Source: Bradyrhizobium sp. BTAi1
GTDB taxonomy: Bacteria > Pseudomonadota > Alphaproteobacteria > Rhizobiales > Xanthobacteraceae
NCBI RefSeq assembly: GCF_000015165.1
Contig: NC_009485.1
Location: 6,281,501-6,345,500 of the forward strand
DNA length: 64,000 bases
Reading direction: 5' to 3'
The position numbers and the translations under genes are program-made. Below the pieces are notes generated by a model that worked only from the letters and a program-made list of their open reading frames with translations, did no database searches and had not been told where the DNA came from. Below are positions 51,803 through 60,662 of this stretch, piece after piece (the stretch's first letter is position 1; every line of letters begins with the position of its first letter).

Positions 51803-53227
51803 ATGACGAATTCAGCTAATTCATTATCAGATCGGCCGACGCGCACCGAGACCGACAGCCTTGGCCCGATCGAGGTCGCAGCCGACCGCTACTGGGGCGC
51901 TCAGACCGAACGCAGTCGGCAGAATTTTCGGATCGGAAACGACCGGATGCCGATGGGCCTCGTGCGTGCCCTGGCGCTGGTGAAGCGCGCTGCGGCACAG
52001 ACGAACCGCGAGCTCGGACTTCTGGAGCCACGGACGGCGGAGGCGATCATCAGCGCAGCCCAGGAGGTCATCGACGGCAAGCTCGACGACCATTTCCCGC
52101 TGGTCGTCTGGCAGACCGGCTCCGGCACTCAGACCAATATGAACCTCAATGAGGTGATCGCAAACCGCGCCAGTGAGCTGCTGGGCGGCCAGCTCGGGAC
52201 CAAAAAGCCCGTGCACCCGAACGATCACGTCAACATGAGCCAGTCGTCGAACGATGCGTTTCCGACTGCGATGCATATTGCGGCGGCGCAGGCCATTGCC
52301 GGCCACCTGCTGCCGGCCCTCTCGGAGCTGCTGGCGGCTTTGCGCGCCCGGCAGGAGGCGTTCTCCGGCATCGTCAAGATCGGCCGGACCCATACCCAGG
52401 ATGCGACGCCGCTGACGCTCGGACAGGAGTTTTCCGGCTATGCGGCTCAAGTCGAGAGCGCCATCGCCCGGATCGAGACCGCCGCCCGCGATCTGCTGCC
52501 GCTGGCCCAGGGCGGCACGGCGGTGGGCACCGGGCTGAACGCCGCTCCCGAGTTCGCCACGCTGTTCGCCCGACACGTCGCGGACATCGTCGGACTGCCC
52601 TTCACCAGTGCCGTGAACAAGTTCGAAGCTTTGGCGTCGAACGACGCCTATGTCTATGTGCACGGCGCAATCAATGCCGCCGCCGCCGGCCTGTTCAAGA
52701 TCGCCAACGATATTCGCCTGCTGGGGTCCGGCCCGCGTTCGGGGCTGGGCGAACTGATTCTGCCCGAGAACGAGCCCGGCTCCTCCATCATGCCAGGCAA
52801 GATAAATCCGACTCAGTGCGAAGCACTAACGATGGTATGCTGCCAAGTGTTCGGTAATCACACCGCTATTACGATCGCCGGCAGCCAAGGTCATTTCGAA
52901 CTGAACGTCTACAAACCATTACTCACACATTGCACGATGCAATCCATACAATTACTAGGTGATTCCGCTCGTTCATTCAGCGAACACTGCGTGGCTGGAA
53001 TTCGCGCCGATGAGAAGCGGATTCGCGAGCTAATGGAACGTTCGTTGATGCTGGTGACCGCGCTGGCGCCGAAGATCGGCTACGACAACGCCGCCAAGGT
53101 GGCGAAGACAGCGCATCAGAACGGCACCACCTTGAAAGAAGAAGCGACGCGGCTCGGCTTCGTATCCGAAGATGAATTTGATGCTCTGGTCCAGCCTGAG
53201 AAGATGACCAGGCCCGGGAGATCATGA
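51803..53227 (+). CDS. fumC: Class II fumarate hydratase
   Basis: 474 residues, iron-independent fumarase of the TCA cycle. Signatures: VWQTGSGTQTNMNLNEVIAN, HVNMSQSSNDAFPTAMHI, the catalytic His in GRTHTQDATPLTLGQE and the fumarase lyase motif GSSIMPGKINPTQCEAL. The ATG at 51803 is preferred over 51758. Between about 52796 and 53042 codon choice shifts to AT-ending codons (ATA, CTA, TTA, GTA, ACA), unlike flanks, while the protein stays canonical. Confidence 0.97.
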   Translation: MTNSANSLSDRPTRTETDSLGPIEVAADRYWGAQTERSRQNFRIGNDRMPMGLVRALALVKRAAAQTNRELGLLEPRTAEAIISAAQEVIDGKLDDHFPLVVWQTGSGTQTNMNLNEVIANRASELLGGQLGTKKPVHPNDHVNMSQSSNDAFPTAMHIAAAQAIAGHLLPALSELLAALRARQEAFSGIVKIGRTHTQDATPLTLGQEFSGYAAQVESAIARIETAARDLLPLAQGGTAVGTGLNAAPEFATLFARHVADIVGLPFTSAVNKFEALASNDAYVYVHGAINAAAAGLFKIANDIRLLGSGPRSGLGELILPENEPGSSIMPGKINPTQCEALTMVCCQVFGNHTAITIAGSQGHFELNVYKPLLTHCTMQSIQLLGDSARSFSEHCVAGIRADEKRIRELMERSLMLVTALAPKIGYDNAAKVAKTAHQNGTTLKEEATRLGFVSEDEFDALVQPEKMTRPGRS

Positions 53228-53235
53228 CGGTAGTA

Positions 53236-53249
53236 CCGTAGTACTACGG
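53236..53249. promoter_or_regulatory. Perfect 14-bp palindrome after fumC
   Basis: CCGTAGTACTACGG, 9 bp past the fumC stop, with a second partial GTAGTAC copy just before it. Could be a terminator core or a protein site; no known regulator motif assigned. Confidence 0.4.
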
Positions 53250-53462
53250 GGGGTGATGCAATTCTCGCCGTTAACCCCTAAAGGATACTCTCGACTACAA
53301 GTTCTGCTGCGTTTGGTGAAATACTTGCCCCGCTCGCAACGAAGCGATTGGCGACGAACTATCAGGGAGCGATGACGTGATCGTCCGAATAACGCCTTGG
53401 CTCATCTGCGCGACGGGGCTCGTCCCGCCGCAAGGTTCGACAGCTTACTGATCGGAGTGAAA

Positions 53463-53648
53463 ATGGGGGACGTCATCAATCTGAAGCGTTTCAAGAAGCG
53501 CGTCGAGCGCGATCAGGCGGCGCAAGCAGCTGACACCAACCGCGCACGCTATGGCAGGACGAAGTCCGAACGCGCAACTGACGCTCAACGCGACAAGCGC
53601 GCGAATGAATTACTCGATCAACATCGTATCAATGGCGAGGACGCGTGA
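53463..53648 (+). CDS. DUF4169 family small protein
   Basis: 61 residues, highly charged (DVINLKRFKKRVERDQAAQAA), helical, matching DUF4169. Function unknown; the family is usually next to fumC in Rhizobiales. ATG at 53463 used. The stop overlaps the ATG of the next gene by 1 nt (TGATG at 53646-53650). Confidence 0.88.
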   Translation: MGDVINLKRFKKRVERDQAAQAADTNRARYGRTKSERATDAQRDKRANELLDQHRINGEDA

Positions 53649-53935
53649 TGAAGTCGCCCGTCGTAAAACGTTCAATCGTGGTTGCTGGTCACAAGACCAG
53701 CGTCAGCCTCGAAGAGGCGTTCTGGAACGGAATGAAGGAGATTTCGGGTCTCCGTAACATGACCCTGTCCGAACTGGTCGGAGAGATCGACAGCAATCGC
53801 CAGCAGGGCAACCTGTCGTCGGCAATCCGGCTGTTCGTGCTCGATCACTTCAAGAACCGCGCAGCCGGCACCCCGGCGGGCGAGCCGAAGGCAACGGTGG
53901 ACAGCCGGCATACGGCCTCTGCCGCGGCTCCTTGA
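53648..53935 (+). CDS. Ribbon-helix-helix domain protein
   Basis: 95 residues from the ATG at 53648 (a GTG at 53645 is also in frame). RHH_4-like region: VKRSIVVAGHKTSVSLEEAFWNGMKEIS, MTLSELVGEIDSNRQQGNLSSAIRLFVLDHF. Probably a small DNA-binding regulator. Coupled to DUF4169 by TGATG overlap. The C-terminus is an Ala-rich tail. Confidence 0.82.
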   Translation: MKSPVVKRSIVVAGHKTSVSLEEAFWNGMKEISGLRNMTLSELVGEIDSNRQQGNLSSAIRLFVLDHFKNRAAGTPAGEPKATVDSRHTASAAAP

Positions 53936-53965
53936 GGCAGATCAGAGGGCGGTTCGCCCGGCCTG

Positions 53966-53982
53966 TTTAAAATCGCTCTAAG
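53966..53982 (+). promoter_or_regulatory. Weak ICE-like site upstream of feoA
   Basis: TTTAAAATCGCTCTAAG partly resembles the Irr iron-control element (TTTAGAA-N3-TTCTAAA), matching at several positions but not the full dyad. Placed 60 bp before the feoA start. Confidence 0.3.
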
Positions 53983-53987
53983 ATGCA

Positions 53988-54006
53988 GCGGCATTTCGCA
54001 TGCCGC
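53988..54006 (+). promoter_or_regulatory. Hairpin in feoA 5' UTR
   Basis: GCGGCAT (53988-53994) and ATGCCGC (54000-54006) with a 5-nt loop, 36 bp before the feoA ATG. Perfect 7-bp stem; role unknown. Confidence 0.4.
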
Positions 54007-54042
54007 GCTTGACCTCTTGGCACGCGATTGAAAATACAGGCT

Positions 54043-54318
54043 ATGAGCGAAATCTGCGATACACGGCCGCCTCAGCCGCTCGGCTTGGCCCGGCGGGGCT
54101 ATACTGGAACGATCCAGCACCTCGCCGCTGGCGGCGCGAGTTCGTCTCTCTCGGACATCGAGCTCGAGAGCCGTCTCATCGAGCTCGGCTTTGTCGAGGG
54201 CGCCCGCGTCGAAATCCTGCATGAGGGGATCGTCGGGCGCGACCCGATCGCCGTGCGCGTGGATAACATCACTGTCGCGGTCCGCCGGCGCGAAGCCATG
54301 GCCGTCATCGTGGCGTAA
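54043..54318 (+). CDS. feoA: Ferrous iron transport accessory protein FeoA
   Basis: 91 residues with an SH3-like FeoA domain (about 15-90: GYTGTIQHL, LESRLIELGFVEGARVEILHE, DPIAVRVDNITVAVRR). Supports FeoB in Fe(II) uptake. ATG at 54043 chosen because the frame upstream (TTG 54028) has no SD support. 24 bp before feoB. Confidence 0.93.
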   Translation: MSEICDTRPPQPLGLARRGYTGTIQHLAAGGASSSLSDIELESRLIELGFVEGARVEILHEGIVGRDPIAVRVDNITVAVRRREAMAVIVA

Positions 54319-54342
54319 CAAGCCGCGCGGAAGGCGTTGCCC

Positions 54343-56220
54343 ATGGAAAGCCCCTTGCTGCATTTGGCCCTGGTGGGTACGCCCAACAGTGGCAAGACCT
54401 CGCTGTTCAACGCCCTGACGGGAAGCCGTCAGAAGGTCGCGAATTATCCCGGGGTCACGGTCGAGCGCAAAGAGGGCGCCTTTGTCACCCCGCAGGGCCG
54501 TCAGATCTCGCTGGTTGACCTGCCGGGCACCTATTCCCTGCGCGGCCGCAGCCCGGACGAGGAGATCACGCGCGATTTCGTGCTTGGACGCGCCACCGGC
54601 GAAGTCCTGCCCGACCTCGTGCTGTGCGTGGCCGATTCCACCAATCTCCGATTGACGATCCGGCTCCTGCTCGAGCTCAAGAGCACCGGGCGCCCGCTGG
54701 CGCTCGTGCTGAACATGTTCGACATCGCCAAGCGGCGCGGCGTGACGGTCGACGTTGCCGGTCTGTCGCAGGCGCTGGGCGTTCCAGTCGTCACCTCGAT
54801 CGCGGTCCGCAAGGGCGGGACCGACGACCTCCTGCGGCTGACCGACCAATTGCTGGCCCAGGCGGCCGACGCCGCCGGCGATCGCGCCAATACCTGGCGC
54901 CCTCTCACCGTGCCGGAGCTGCGTGCCACCCAGCGCGAGGCCGATCGGATCATCGCGGCCACCGTCAGCCTGCCCGAGCGTCCCGACACCTGGACGGCTC
55001 GGATCGATTCGGTGGCACTGCATCCGGTCGGCGGTCTGCTCGTTCTGCTGGTCATTCTCTTCGTCATGTTCCAGGCGGTGTTCGCCTGGGCGCAACCGTT
55101 GATGCAAGTGCTGTCGGCCTCGTTCGACGCGCTCGGCCAGCTCGTTCACGACCAACTGCCCGAAGGCCTGCTGCAGAGCTTCCTGCAGAACGGCGTGATT
55201 TCCGGCGTCGGCAGCGTCATCGTCTTCCTGCCGCAGATCATCATCATCTTCCTGTTCATCCTGCTGCTGGAAGATTTCGGCTACATGGCCCGCGCCGCGT
55301 TCCTGATGGACCGCATCATGGGCGGCGCCGGGCTGCATGGCCGCGCCTTCATCCCCCTGCTCTCAAGCTTCGCCTGCGCCATTCCCGGCATCATGGCGAC
55401 GCGCGTGATCGACAACAGGCGCGACCGGCTCACCACGATTCTGATCGCGCCGCTGATGACCTGCTCGGCGCGCATCCCGGTCTATACGCTGATCATCTCG
55501 GCCTTCATCCCGCCGACCAAAGTGTGGGGCTTGATCAACCTGCAGGGCCTCGTGATGTTCGGGCTCTACGCCGCGGGGATCGTGAGCGCGCTCGCGGTGT
55601 CGTTCCTGATCAAGTTCTTCATGATGCGCGACTATCAGCCGGCGCCGTTCATGCTGGAGCTGCCGGACTACAAGATGCCGCGGCTGCGCGGCATCGCGAT
55701 CGGCATCTACACCCGCGCCAAGATGTTCCTGCAGCGGGCCGGTACCACGATCTTTGCGATGATGGTGCTGATCTGGTTCCTGGCCTCGTTCCCCCAGCCC
55801 CCGGAGGGCGCCACCGAGCCGGCGATCAATTACAGCCTGGCGGCCATGATCGGCCAGGCCATCGCGCCCCTGCTCACCCCGGTCGGCTTCAACTGGCAGA
55901 TTGCGGTCGCGCTGGTGCCCGGCATGGCCGCCCGCGAGGTCGCTGTGGCGGCGCTCGGTACGGTCTATGCGATCGAAGGCGGCAAGGAGGCGGCCGAGCA
56001 GATCGGACAGGTGCTGGCGAGCAAATGGAGCCTCGCCACCGCGCTGGCCCTGCTCGCCTGGTACATCTTCGCTCCGCAATGCGCCTCGACGCTCGCCGTC
56101 ATCCGCCGCGAGACCGGCAGCTGGCGGTGGATGGCCGTGACCTTCTTCTACATGTTCGCGCTCGCCTATGCGGCGGCCTTCGCAACCTACCACATCGCGG
56201 TCGCAATGGGCGCGGGCTGA
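54343..56220 (+). CDS. feoB: Ferrous iron transporter FeoB
   Basis: 625 residues, full length for a short FeoB. N-terminal GTPase: G1 GTPNSGKTS (11-19), G3 DLPG, G4 NMFD. The G1 loop reads GTPNSGKT rather than the usual GNPNSGKT. The membrane part has about eight to nine helices with two Gate motifs (DFGYMARAAFLMDRIMGGAGLHGRAFIPLLSSFACAIPG; GMAAREVAVAALGTVY). Imports Fe(II). ATG at 54343 is preferred over TTG 54337. Operon with feoA. Confidence 0.97.
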   Translation: MESPLLHLALVGTPNSGKTSLFNALTGSRQKVANYPGVTVERKEGAFVTPQGRQISLVDLPGTYSLRGRSPDEEITRDFVLGRATGEVLPDLVLCVADSTNLRLTIRLLLELKSTGRPLALVLNMFDIAKRRGVTVDVAGLSQALGVPVVTSIAVRKGGTDDLLRLTDQLLAQAADAAGDRANTWRPLTVPELRATQREADRIIAATVSLPERPDTWTARIDSVALHPVGGLLVLLVILFVMFQAVFAWAQPLMQVLSASFDALGQLVHDQLPEGLLQSFLQNGVISGVGSVIVFLPQIIIIFLFILLLEDFGYMARAAFLMDRIMGGAGLHGRAFIPLLSSFACAIPGIMATRVIDNRRDRLTTILIAPLMTCSARIPVYTLIISAFIPPTKVWGLINLQGLVMFGLYAAGIVSALAVSFLIKFFMMRDYQPAPFMLELPDYKMPRLRGIAIGIYTRAKMFLQRAGTTIFAMMVLIWFLASFPQPPEGATEPAINYSLAAMIGQAIAPLLTPVGFNWQIAVALVPGMAAREVAVAALGTVYAIEGGKEAAEQIGQVLASKWSLATALALLAWYIFAPQCASTLAVIRRETGSWRWMAVTFFYMFALAYAAAFATYHIAVAMGAG

Positions 56221-56242
56221 CCTTGTCCCGCGCCCGCCGCCG

Positions 56243-57031
56243 TCATCGCGCGGCGGCCACATGCAGCGCGAAGCCGCGCGTGCCCTCCTCGCCAAGCTCC
56301 GGCCGGAGCTGCATCGACGGAATCAGATAGTCGCCGTGGTTCTGGCGACGATAGGGAATCGGCTGATCCGTAAACAGCGTCCGCATCCGCGCGCGCAGTC
56401 GCTCCGCGACATCTGAAAAGCCCGCTTCATCGAGCCGGCCCACCTTGTGCGCGACGAAGGCCGGAAGCACATCGAAGCCGGGATAGAACAGGATGCCGTG
56501 GTTGATCGGAAACAGCAGGTCGTCGATCGGCCCGTTGATGCCGCGCTCCGAATAGTGCTCCTCCCAGCCGCCTGTGGTCACCACCAGCATCGCCCGCTTG
56601 CCGGCGAAGACGCCCTCGCCATAGCGGTTGCCCCAGCGCTTGTCGCTGTGCTCGCCGACGCCATAAGTGAAGCCTTGGGAATAGACGCGGTCGACCCACC
56701 CCTTCAGGATCGCGGGCATCGTGAACCACCACAGCGGAAACTGCAGGATGACCGCGTCAGCCCAGAGCAGCTTGTCCTGCTCGGCCCTGACGTCCGCGGT
56801 GAGGATCTGCGCCTTGAAAGCTTCGCCGGACGCGGTCGCGACGTTGAGGCGCGCGTCTGGTGGAAGCTGCGGAAAGTCGGCACGGTCGGCGGCCGACTTC
56901 CAGCCCATGGCGTAGAGGTCTGAGACCCTGACCTCGTGCCCCTGGGCCGCGAGCTCGGCAACGGCCGCGTCGCGCAAGGCGCCGTTCAGCGAGCGGGGTT
57001 CGGGATGGGCGAAGACGAGAAGCACGTTCAT
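56243..57031 (-). CDS. NAD(P)H quinone reductase-like flavodoxin-fold protein
   Basis: 262 residues, Flavodoxin_2 family (NQO1/KefF-like). FMN/FAD region VLLVFAHPEPRSLNGALRDAAVAEL; substrate cavity FPLWWFTMPAILKGWVDRVY; central VVTTGGWEEHYSERGINGPIDDLLFPINHGILFYPGFDVLP. Reduces quinones or electrophiles with NAD(P)H. ATG at 57031 has AAGGATCC upstream. Divergent from a LysR gene, which probably controls it. Confidence 0.88.
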   Translation of the reverse strand: MNVLLVFAHPEPRSLNGALRDAAVAELAAQGHEVRVSDLYAMGWKSAADRADFPQLPPDARLNVATASGEAFKAQILTADVRAEQDKLLWADAVILQFPLWWFTMPAILKGWVDRVYSQGFTYGVGEHSDKRWGNRYGEGVFAGKRAMLVVTTGGWEEHYSERGINGPIDDLLFPINHGILFYPGFDVLPAFVAHKVGRLDEAGFSDVAERLRARMRTLFTDQPIPYRRQNHGDYLIPSMQLRPELGEEGTRGFALHVAAAR

Positions 57032-57096
57032 GGCTTGGATCCTTTGTTGGAACAGCCAAGACATAGACGTGCCCTCATCTATCCACTATATAGCGC

Positions 57097-57104
57097 ATAT
57101 CGAT
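57097..57104. promoter_or_regulatory. Candidate regulator site in divergent promoter region
   Basis: TATCGATA-type palindrome next to CTATATAGCGCATATCGATA in the 89-bp gap between the flavoprotein and LysR genes. Typical AT-rich divergent operator; site not proven. Confidence 0.35.
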
Positions 57105-57120
57105 AACATTATGCCGAATT

Positions 57121-58044
57121 ATGGATAAATCAGACGTCAGCATCGCGCATATGCGCAGCTTCGTCCGGGTCGCCGAGCGCGGCAGCCTGTCGGCAGTGGC
57201 GCGCGAGCTCGGCGTCGGGCAGTCCACCATCACCCGCCATCTGCACGAGTTGGAGGAGACCGTCGGCGTGCCGCTGCTCAGCCGCACCACGCGGCGGGTG
57301 ACGCTGACCGACGAAGGCAGCCGCTACTACACCAACTGCGTTCAGATCCTGCGGCTGATCGAGCAGGCCGGCGATGAAGCGCGCGGCACGCGCGGCGCGC
57401 CCAGCGGCATCATCCGCATTTCCTGCACGGCAGCGTTCGGCATCCTGCACATCACGCGGCTCATCTTCGCGTTCCAGGACCGCTACCCCGACATTGCTGT
57501 TGACCTCAACCTGACCGACGAACGCATCGACCTCGTCCGCGACGGTGTCGATATCGCGCTGCGTCTCGCACCGCTCTCCGACAGCTCCTTGAAGCTGCGG
57601 TCGCTCGGCCACTCACACCGGCTGCTGGTCGCGTCTCCCGACTATTTGGCGAGGCGCGGCACGCCGCGTACGCCGCAGGACCTGATCGGCCATGACGGCA
57701 TCCGCATGACCAACGTCGCGGGCAGCGAGACGCTTGTCGTCCTGGGACCCGACGGAGAACGACATGAGGTGCCGTTCAGAGGCAGCTTCCGCACCGATCA
57801 CGGGCTCGGGGTTCGAGAGGCTGTGCTGTCGGGACGCGGAATCGGCGGCAGCCATGCCTGGCTGGTCGATGACCTCATTGCGGCGGGCAGGCTGACGGTG
57901 ATCCTGCCCGACCACCGTCTGCCATCGGCTCCGCTCAACATGCTGATCGTCCCCGAGCGCGCCGGCATCGCGCGCGTGCGGCTCATGATCGACTATCTCG
58001 CCGCGGAGGTCGTCCGCCTGCCGGGGATCCAGCCAGAGCCCTGA
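57121..58044 (+). CDS. LysR-family transcriptional regulator
   Basis: 307 residues. Helix-turn-helix at the N-terminus (FVRVAERGSLSAVARELGVG then QSTITRHLHELEETVG) and effector domain (GIIRISCTAAFGILHITRLIFAF onward). Probably controls the divergent flavodoxin-fold gene and itself, the usual arrangement. Convergent with the quiC-type gene, 1 bp apart. Confidence 0.93.
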   Translation: MDKSDVSIAHMRSFVRVAERGSLSAVARELGVGQSTITRHLHELEETVGVPLLSRTTRRVTLTDEGSRYYTNCVQILRLIEQAGDEARGTRGAPSGIIRISCTAAFGILHITRLIFAFQDRYPDIAVDLNLTDERIDLVRDGVDIALRLAPLSDSSLKLRSLGHSHRLLVASPDYLARRGTPRTPQDLIGHDGIRMTNVAGSETLVVLGPDGERHEVPFRGSFRTDHGLGVREAVLSGRGIGGSHAWLVDDLIAAGRLTVILPDHRLPSAPLNMLIVPERAGIARVRLMIDYLAAEVVRLPGIQPEP

Positions 58045-58045
58045 G

Positions 58046-59917
58046 CTACAGTCGCGGCATCGTGTCGGGCCGCACCTCGCGGGCCTGGGCCGCAAGACGG
58101 ATCGCGGCATTGGCTGCGCCAAACCCCTGATAGTTGCGCCGCTGCACGATCTCGAAGAAGAAGCGCTCCTCGAAGATATGGGTGTAGACCTGGAAGAACT
58201 CCGCGTCGCCGTCCCGGTCGTAGAGGATCTCGTTGGCGCGGAGCGCCGCGATGGTCTCGGGCGCGAGATCATATTTGGCTTCGAGATCGTCGTAGTAATT
58301 GTCGGGAATGTCGAGGAAGCCGGCGCCGCGGGCGCGCATCTCGGCCACGGCCGCGAAGATGTCGTCGCAGGAGAAAGCGATGTGCTGGACGCCGGAGCCG
58401 AAGAATTCGGAGATGAAGCGCGACGACAGCGTCCGCGTCGCGGTCGAGCCGTTAAGGATGAAGCGCAGGCTGCGATCGCCGTTGACGATCGCCTGGCTCT
58501 GCACGAGGCCCCTGGGATCGGCGATCTCCATCTGCGGCAGGCGGGAGAAGTCGATGAGCCCCGAGTAGAACAGCAGCCAGGACAGCATCTCCTCGTGCGG
58601 CATGGACTGCGCAATGTGATCGACCGCAACGAGCCGGTCGGCCCCCGCGTCGCTGGTAACAGCCTCGAAATCGACGTCCCAATGCCGGCCGTGCGTGTCG
58701 AGGAAATACAAGAGACTGCCGCCGACGCCGTGGATCGCCGGGATCTCCAGCTCTCCCGGACCGACCGGCTGCACGAAGGTGCGGGTCTTCAAGGACTGCG
58801 CGCGCGCCATGGCGCGGTCGGCGCTGTCGACGTCGAGTGCCAGCGCGCAGACGCCGGGTCCGTGCGTGACGTAATGCGAATGCGCAAAGCTCGCCGGCTC
58901 GCAATTGATCACCAGCTCGACCGCGCCCTGCGTCCAGCGCTGCACTGCCTTGCTACGATGGCGTCCGGTGTTGCGGAAGCCGAGCTGGCGGAACAACGTC
59001 GCCAGCGACGCCGCCTTGTCCTCGCTGACGGCGAACTCGACGAAGCCGATGCCGTGGCTCTTGACGCGGGGCTCGAAGCGCGGCTCGGACGCAGCCGGCA
59101 TCGTCCCGGCCAGATCATCCTGCAGCAGCAGCAGCGAACGCATGCCGTCGAGCGCGGTACGCGGCGCAGAACCTGCGCGGAACTGGTCGTTGAAGATCTC
59201 GAGCGACAGCGGCCCGGAATAGCCGGTCGCCGCCACCGCCTCCATGAACGCGCTAACCGGGAGGTCGCCCTGCCCGGGGAAGCTGCGGAAATGCCGGCTC
59301 CAGGATAGCACGTCGAGCTCGAGCTTCGGCGCGTCAGCGAGTTGCACGAGAAAGATCTTGTCGGCGGGGATGGCGCGGATCGCGTCGGTCGGCAGCGCCG
59401 GTGCCAGCGCGTGGAAGCTGTCGAGAATGACGCCGATCGCCTTGTGATCGGCGCGGCGCACGATCTCCCAGGCGTCACGATAGTCATGGACGTGGCGGCC
59501 CCAGGCCAGCGCCTCGTAGCCGACGCGCAGGCCGCGCTTGGCGGCGCGCTCGCCGAGCTCGTGGAAATCGGCGGCAGCACGGTCGATGCCGCCGAGCGAG
59601 GCCGGCGACACGCTGCTGCAGATCAGCAGCAGATCCGTGCCGAGCTCCTGCATCAGGTCGAATTTGCGTTCGGCGCGGTTGAAGTCGCGCGCGCGCTGCG
59701 GCTCCGGCATGCCCTCGAAATCGCGGAACGGCTGATAGGCGCAGATCGACAGCCCCAGGTCGCGGCACATCTGCCGGATCTCGCGCGGGCGCAACCCGAA
59801 CGCAATCAGGTCATTCTCGAAGATCTCGACCGCTTCAAAGCCTGCCGCGGCAATCGCCTTGAGCTTCTCATCGAGCGCGCCTGAGATGGAGACCGTCGCG
59901 ATCGAGCGCGTGTTCAT
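58046..59917 (-). CDS. quiC: Fused dehydroshikimate dehydratase-like TIM barrel and HPPD-like domain (QuiC1 type)
   Basis: 623 residues. N-terminal TIM barrel of the AP-endonuclease-2 family (1-270) with the metal-binding residues in GYEALAWG, VILDSFHAL, FLVQLADAP and LSLEIFND, as in dehydroshikimate dehydratase. The C-terminal half (about 290-610) is a VOC/4-hydroxyphenylpyruvate dioxygenase-like pair with VDHIAQS, VQHIAFSC and FFEIVQRRN carrying the metal His, His and Glu. QuiC1-type fusions make protocatechuate from dehydroshikimate; the second domain's reaction is unsettled. Start overlaps the livF stop (59914-59917), so it is part of the liv operon. Confidence 0.9.
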   Translation of the reverse strand: MNTRSIATVSISGALDEKLKAIAAAGFEAVEIFENDLIAFGLRPREIRQMCRDLGLSICAYQPFRDFEGMPEPQRARDFNRAERKFDLMQELGTDLLLICSSVSPASLGGIDRAAADFHELGERAAKRGLRVGYEALAWGRHVHDYRDAWEIVRRADHKAIGVILDSFHALAPALPTDAIRAIPADKIFLVQLADAPKLELDVLSWSRHFRSFPGQGDLPVSAFMEAVAATGYSGPLSLEIFNDQFRAGSAPRTALDGMRSLLLLQDDLAGTMPAASEPRFEPRVKSHGIGFVEFAVSEDKAASLATLFRQLGFRNTGRHRSKAVQRWTQGAVELVINCEPASFAHSHYVTHGPGVCALALDVDSADRAMARAQSLKTRTFVQPVGPGELEIPAIHGVGGSLLYFLDTHGRHWDVDFEAVTSDAGADRLVAVDHIAQSMPHEEMLSWLLFYSGLIDFSRLPQMEIADPRGLVQSQAIVNGDRSLRFILNGSTATRTLSSRFISEFFGSGVQHIAFSCDDIFAAVAEMRARGAGFLDIPDNYYDDLEAKYDLAPETIAALRANEILYDRDGDAEFFQVYTHIFEERFFFEIVQRRNYQGFGAANAAIRLAAQAREVRPDTMPRL

Positions 59918-60651
59918 GCCGCCGTCTCCTCCATTGCTCCGCCCAAGAACAATTGCCCGATGCGCGGATCGGCCAGCACGCGATCAGCCTTGTCGACGAT
60001 CCGGGTGCGGCCGAGTTCGAGCACGATCCCGTAATCGGAGATCTCCAGCGCCGAGCGCGCATTCTGCTCGATCAGGAGCACGGAGACGCCACGATCGCGC
60101 AGCTGCTTCAGCATGTCGAAGGTCTGCTGCACCATCAGCGGCGACAGGCCGATCGAGGGCTCATCGATCAGCACCAGCTGCGGTTCGAGCAATAGCCCGC
60201 GCGCGATCTCGAGCTGCTTCTGCTCGCCGCCTGACAGAGTCGAGGCCTGCCGGTCCGCCTTCTTGCGCAGCACCGGAAAGACGTCGAGCGCCGCCTCGAT
60301 TCGGGCGGGAAGATCGATGCTGGCCGGGGCAGCGACACCGCCGAGCTCGATATTGTGCCGCACCGACAGCTCGCCGAAGATGTTGCGGCCCTGCGGGATG
60401 TAGCAGATTCCGGCGCCGAGCAGCGCGCGCTGGCTCAAGCCCGTAACGTCGCGGCCCTTGAACACCACCTTGCCTTCGCGCAGCTTCAGCAGGCCGAAGA
60501 TCGCCTTGAACACGGTCGACTTGCCGGCACCATTCGGTCCGATGACGGTGGTGATCGATCCCTTCGGCACCGAGAACGTGGTGCCGTTGAGGATCGTCAT
60601 CTTGCCGTAGCCACCGACGAGGTTCTGGACGTCGAGAATGGGATCGCTCAT
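59914..60651 (-). CDS. livF: Branched-chain-type ABC transporter ATP-binding protein LivF
   Basis: 245 residues. Walker A GPNGAGKST, signature LSGGEQKQLEIARGL, Walker B LVLIDEPSIGLSPL. Ends ILADPRIGQLFLGG, typical of LivF. The ATG at 60651 starts a normal N-terminus (SDPILDVQNLVGGYG); a longer frame from 60768 is antisense to livG. 4-bp overlap with quiC downstream and 12 bp after livG. Confidence 0.95.
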   Translation of the reverse strand: MSDPILDVQNLVGGYGKMTILNGTTFSVPKGSITTVIGPNGAGKSTVFKAIFGLLKLREGKVVFKGRDVTGLSQRALLGAGICYIPQGRNIFGELSVRHNIELGGVAAPASIDLPARIEAALDVFPVLRKKADRQASTLSGGEQKQLEIARGLLLEPQLVLIDEPSIGLSPLMVQQTFDMLKQLRDRGVSVLLIEQNARSALEISDYGIVLELGRTRIVDKADRVLADPRIGQLFLGGAMEETAA

Positions 60652-60662
60652 CGCCTGGTCCC

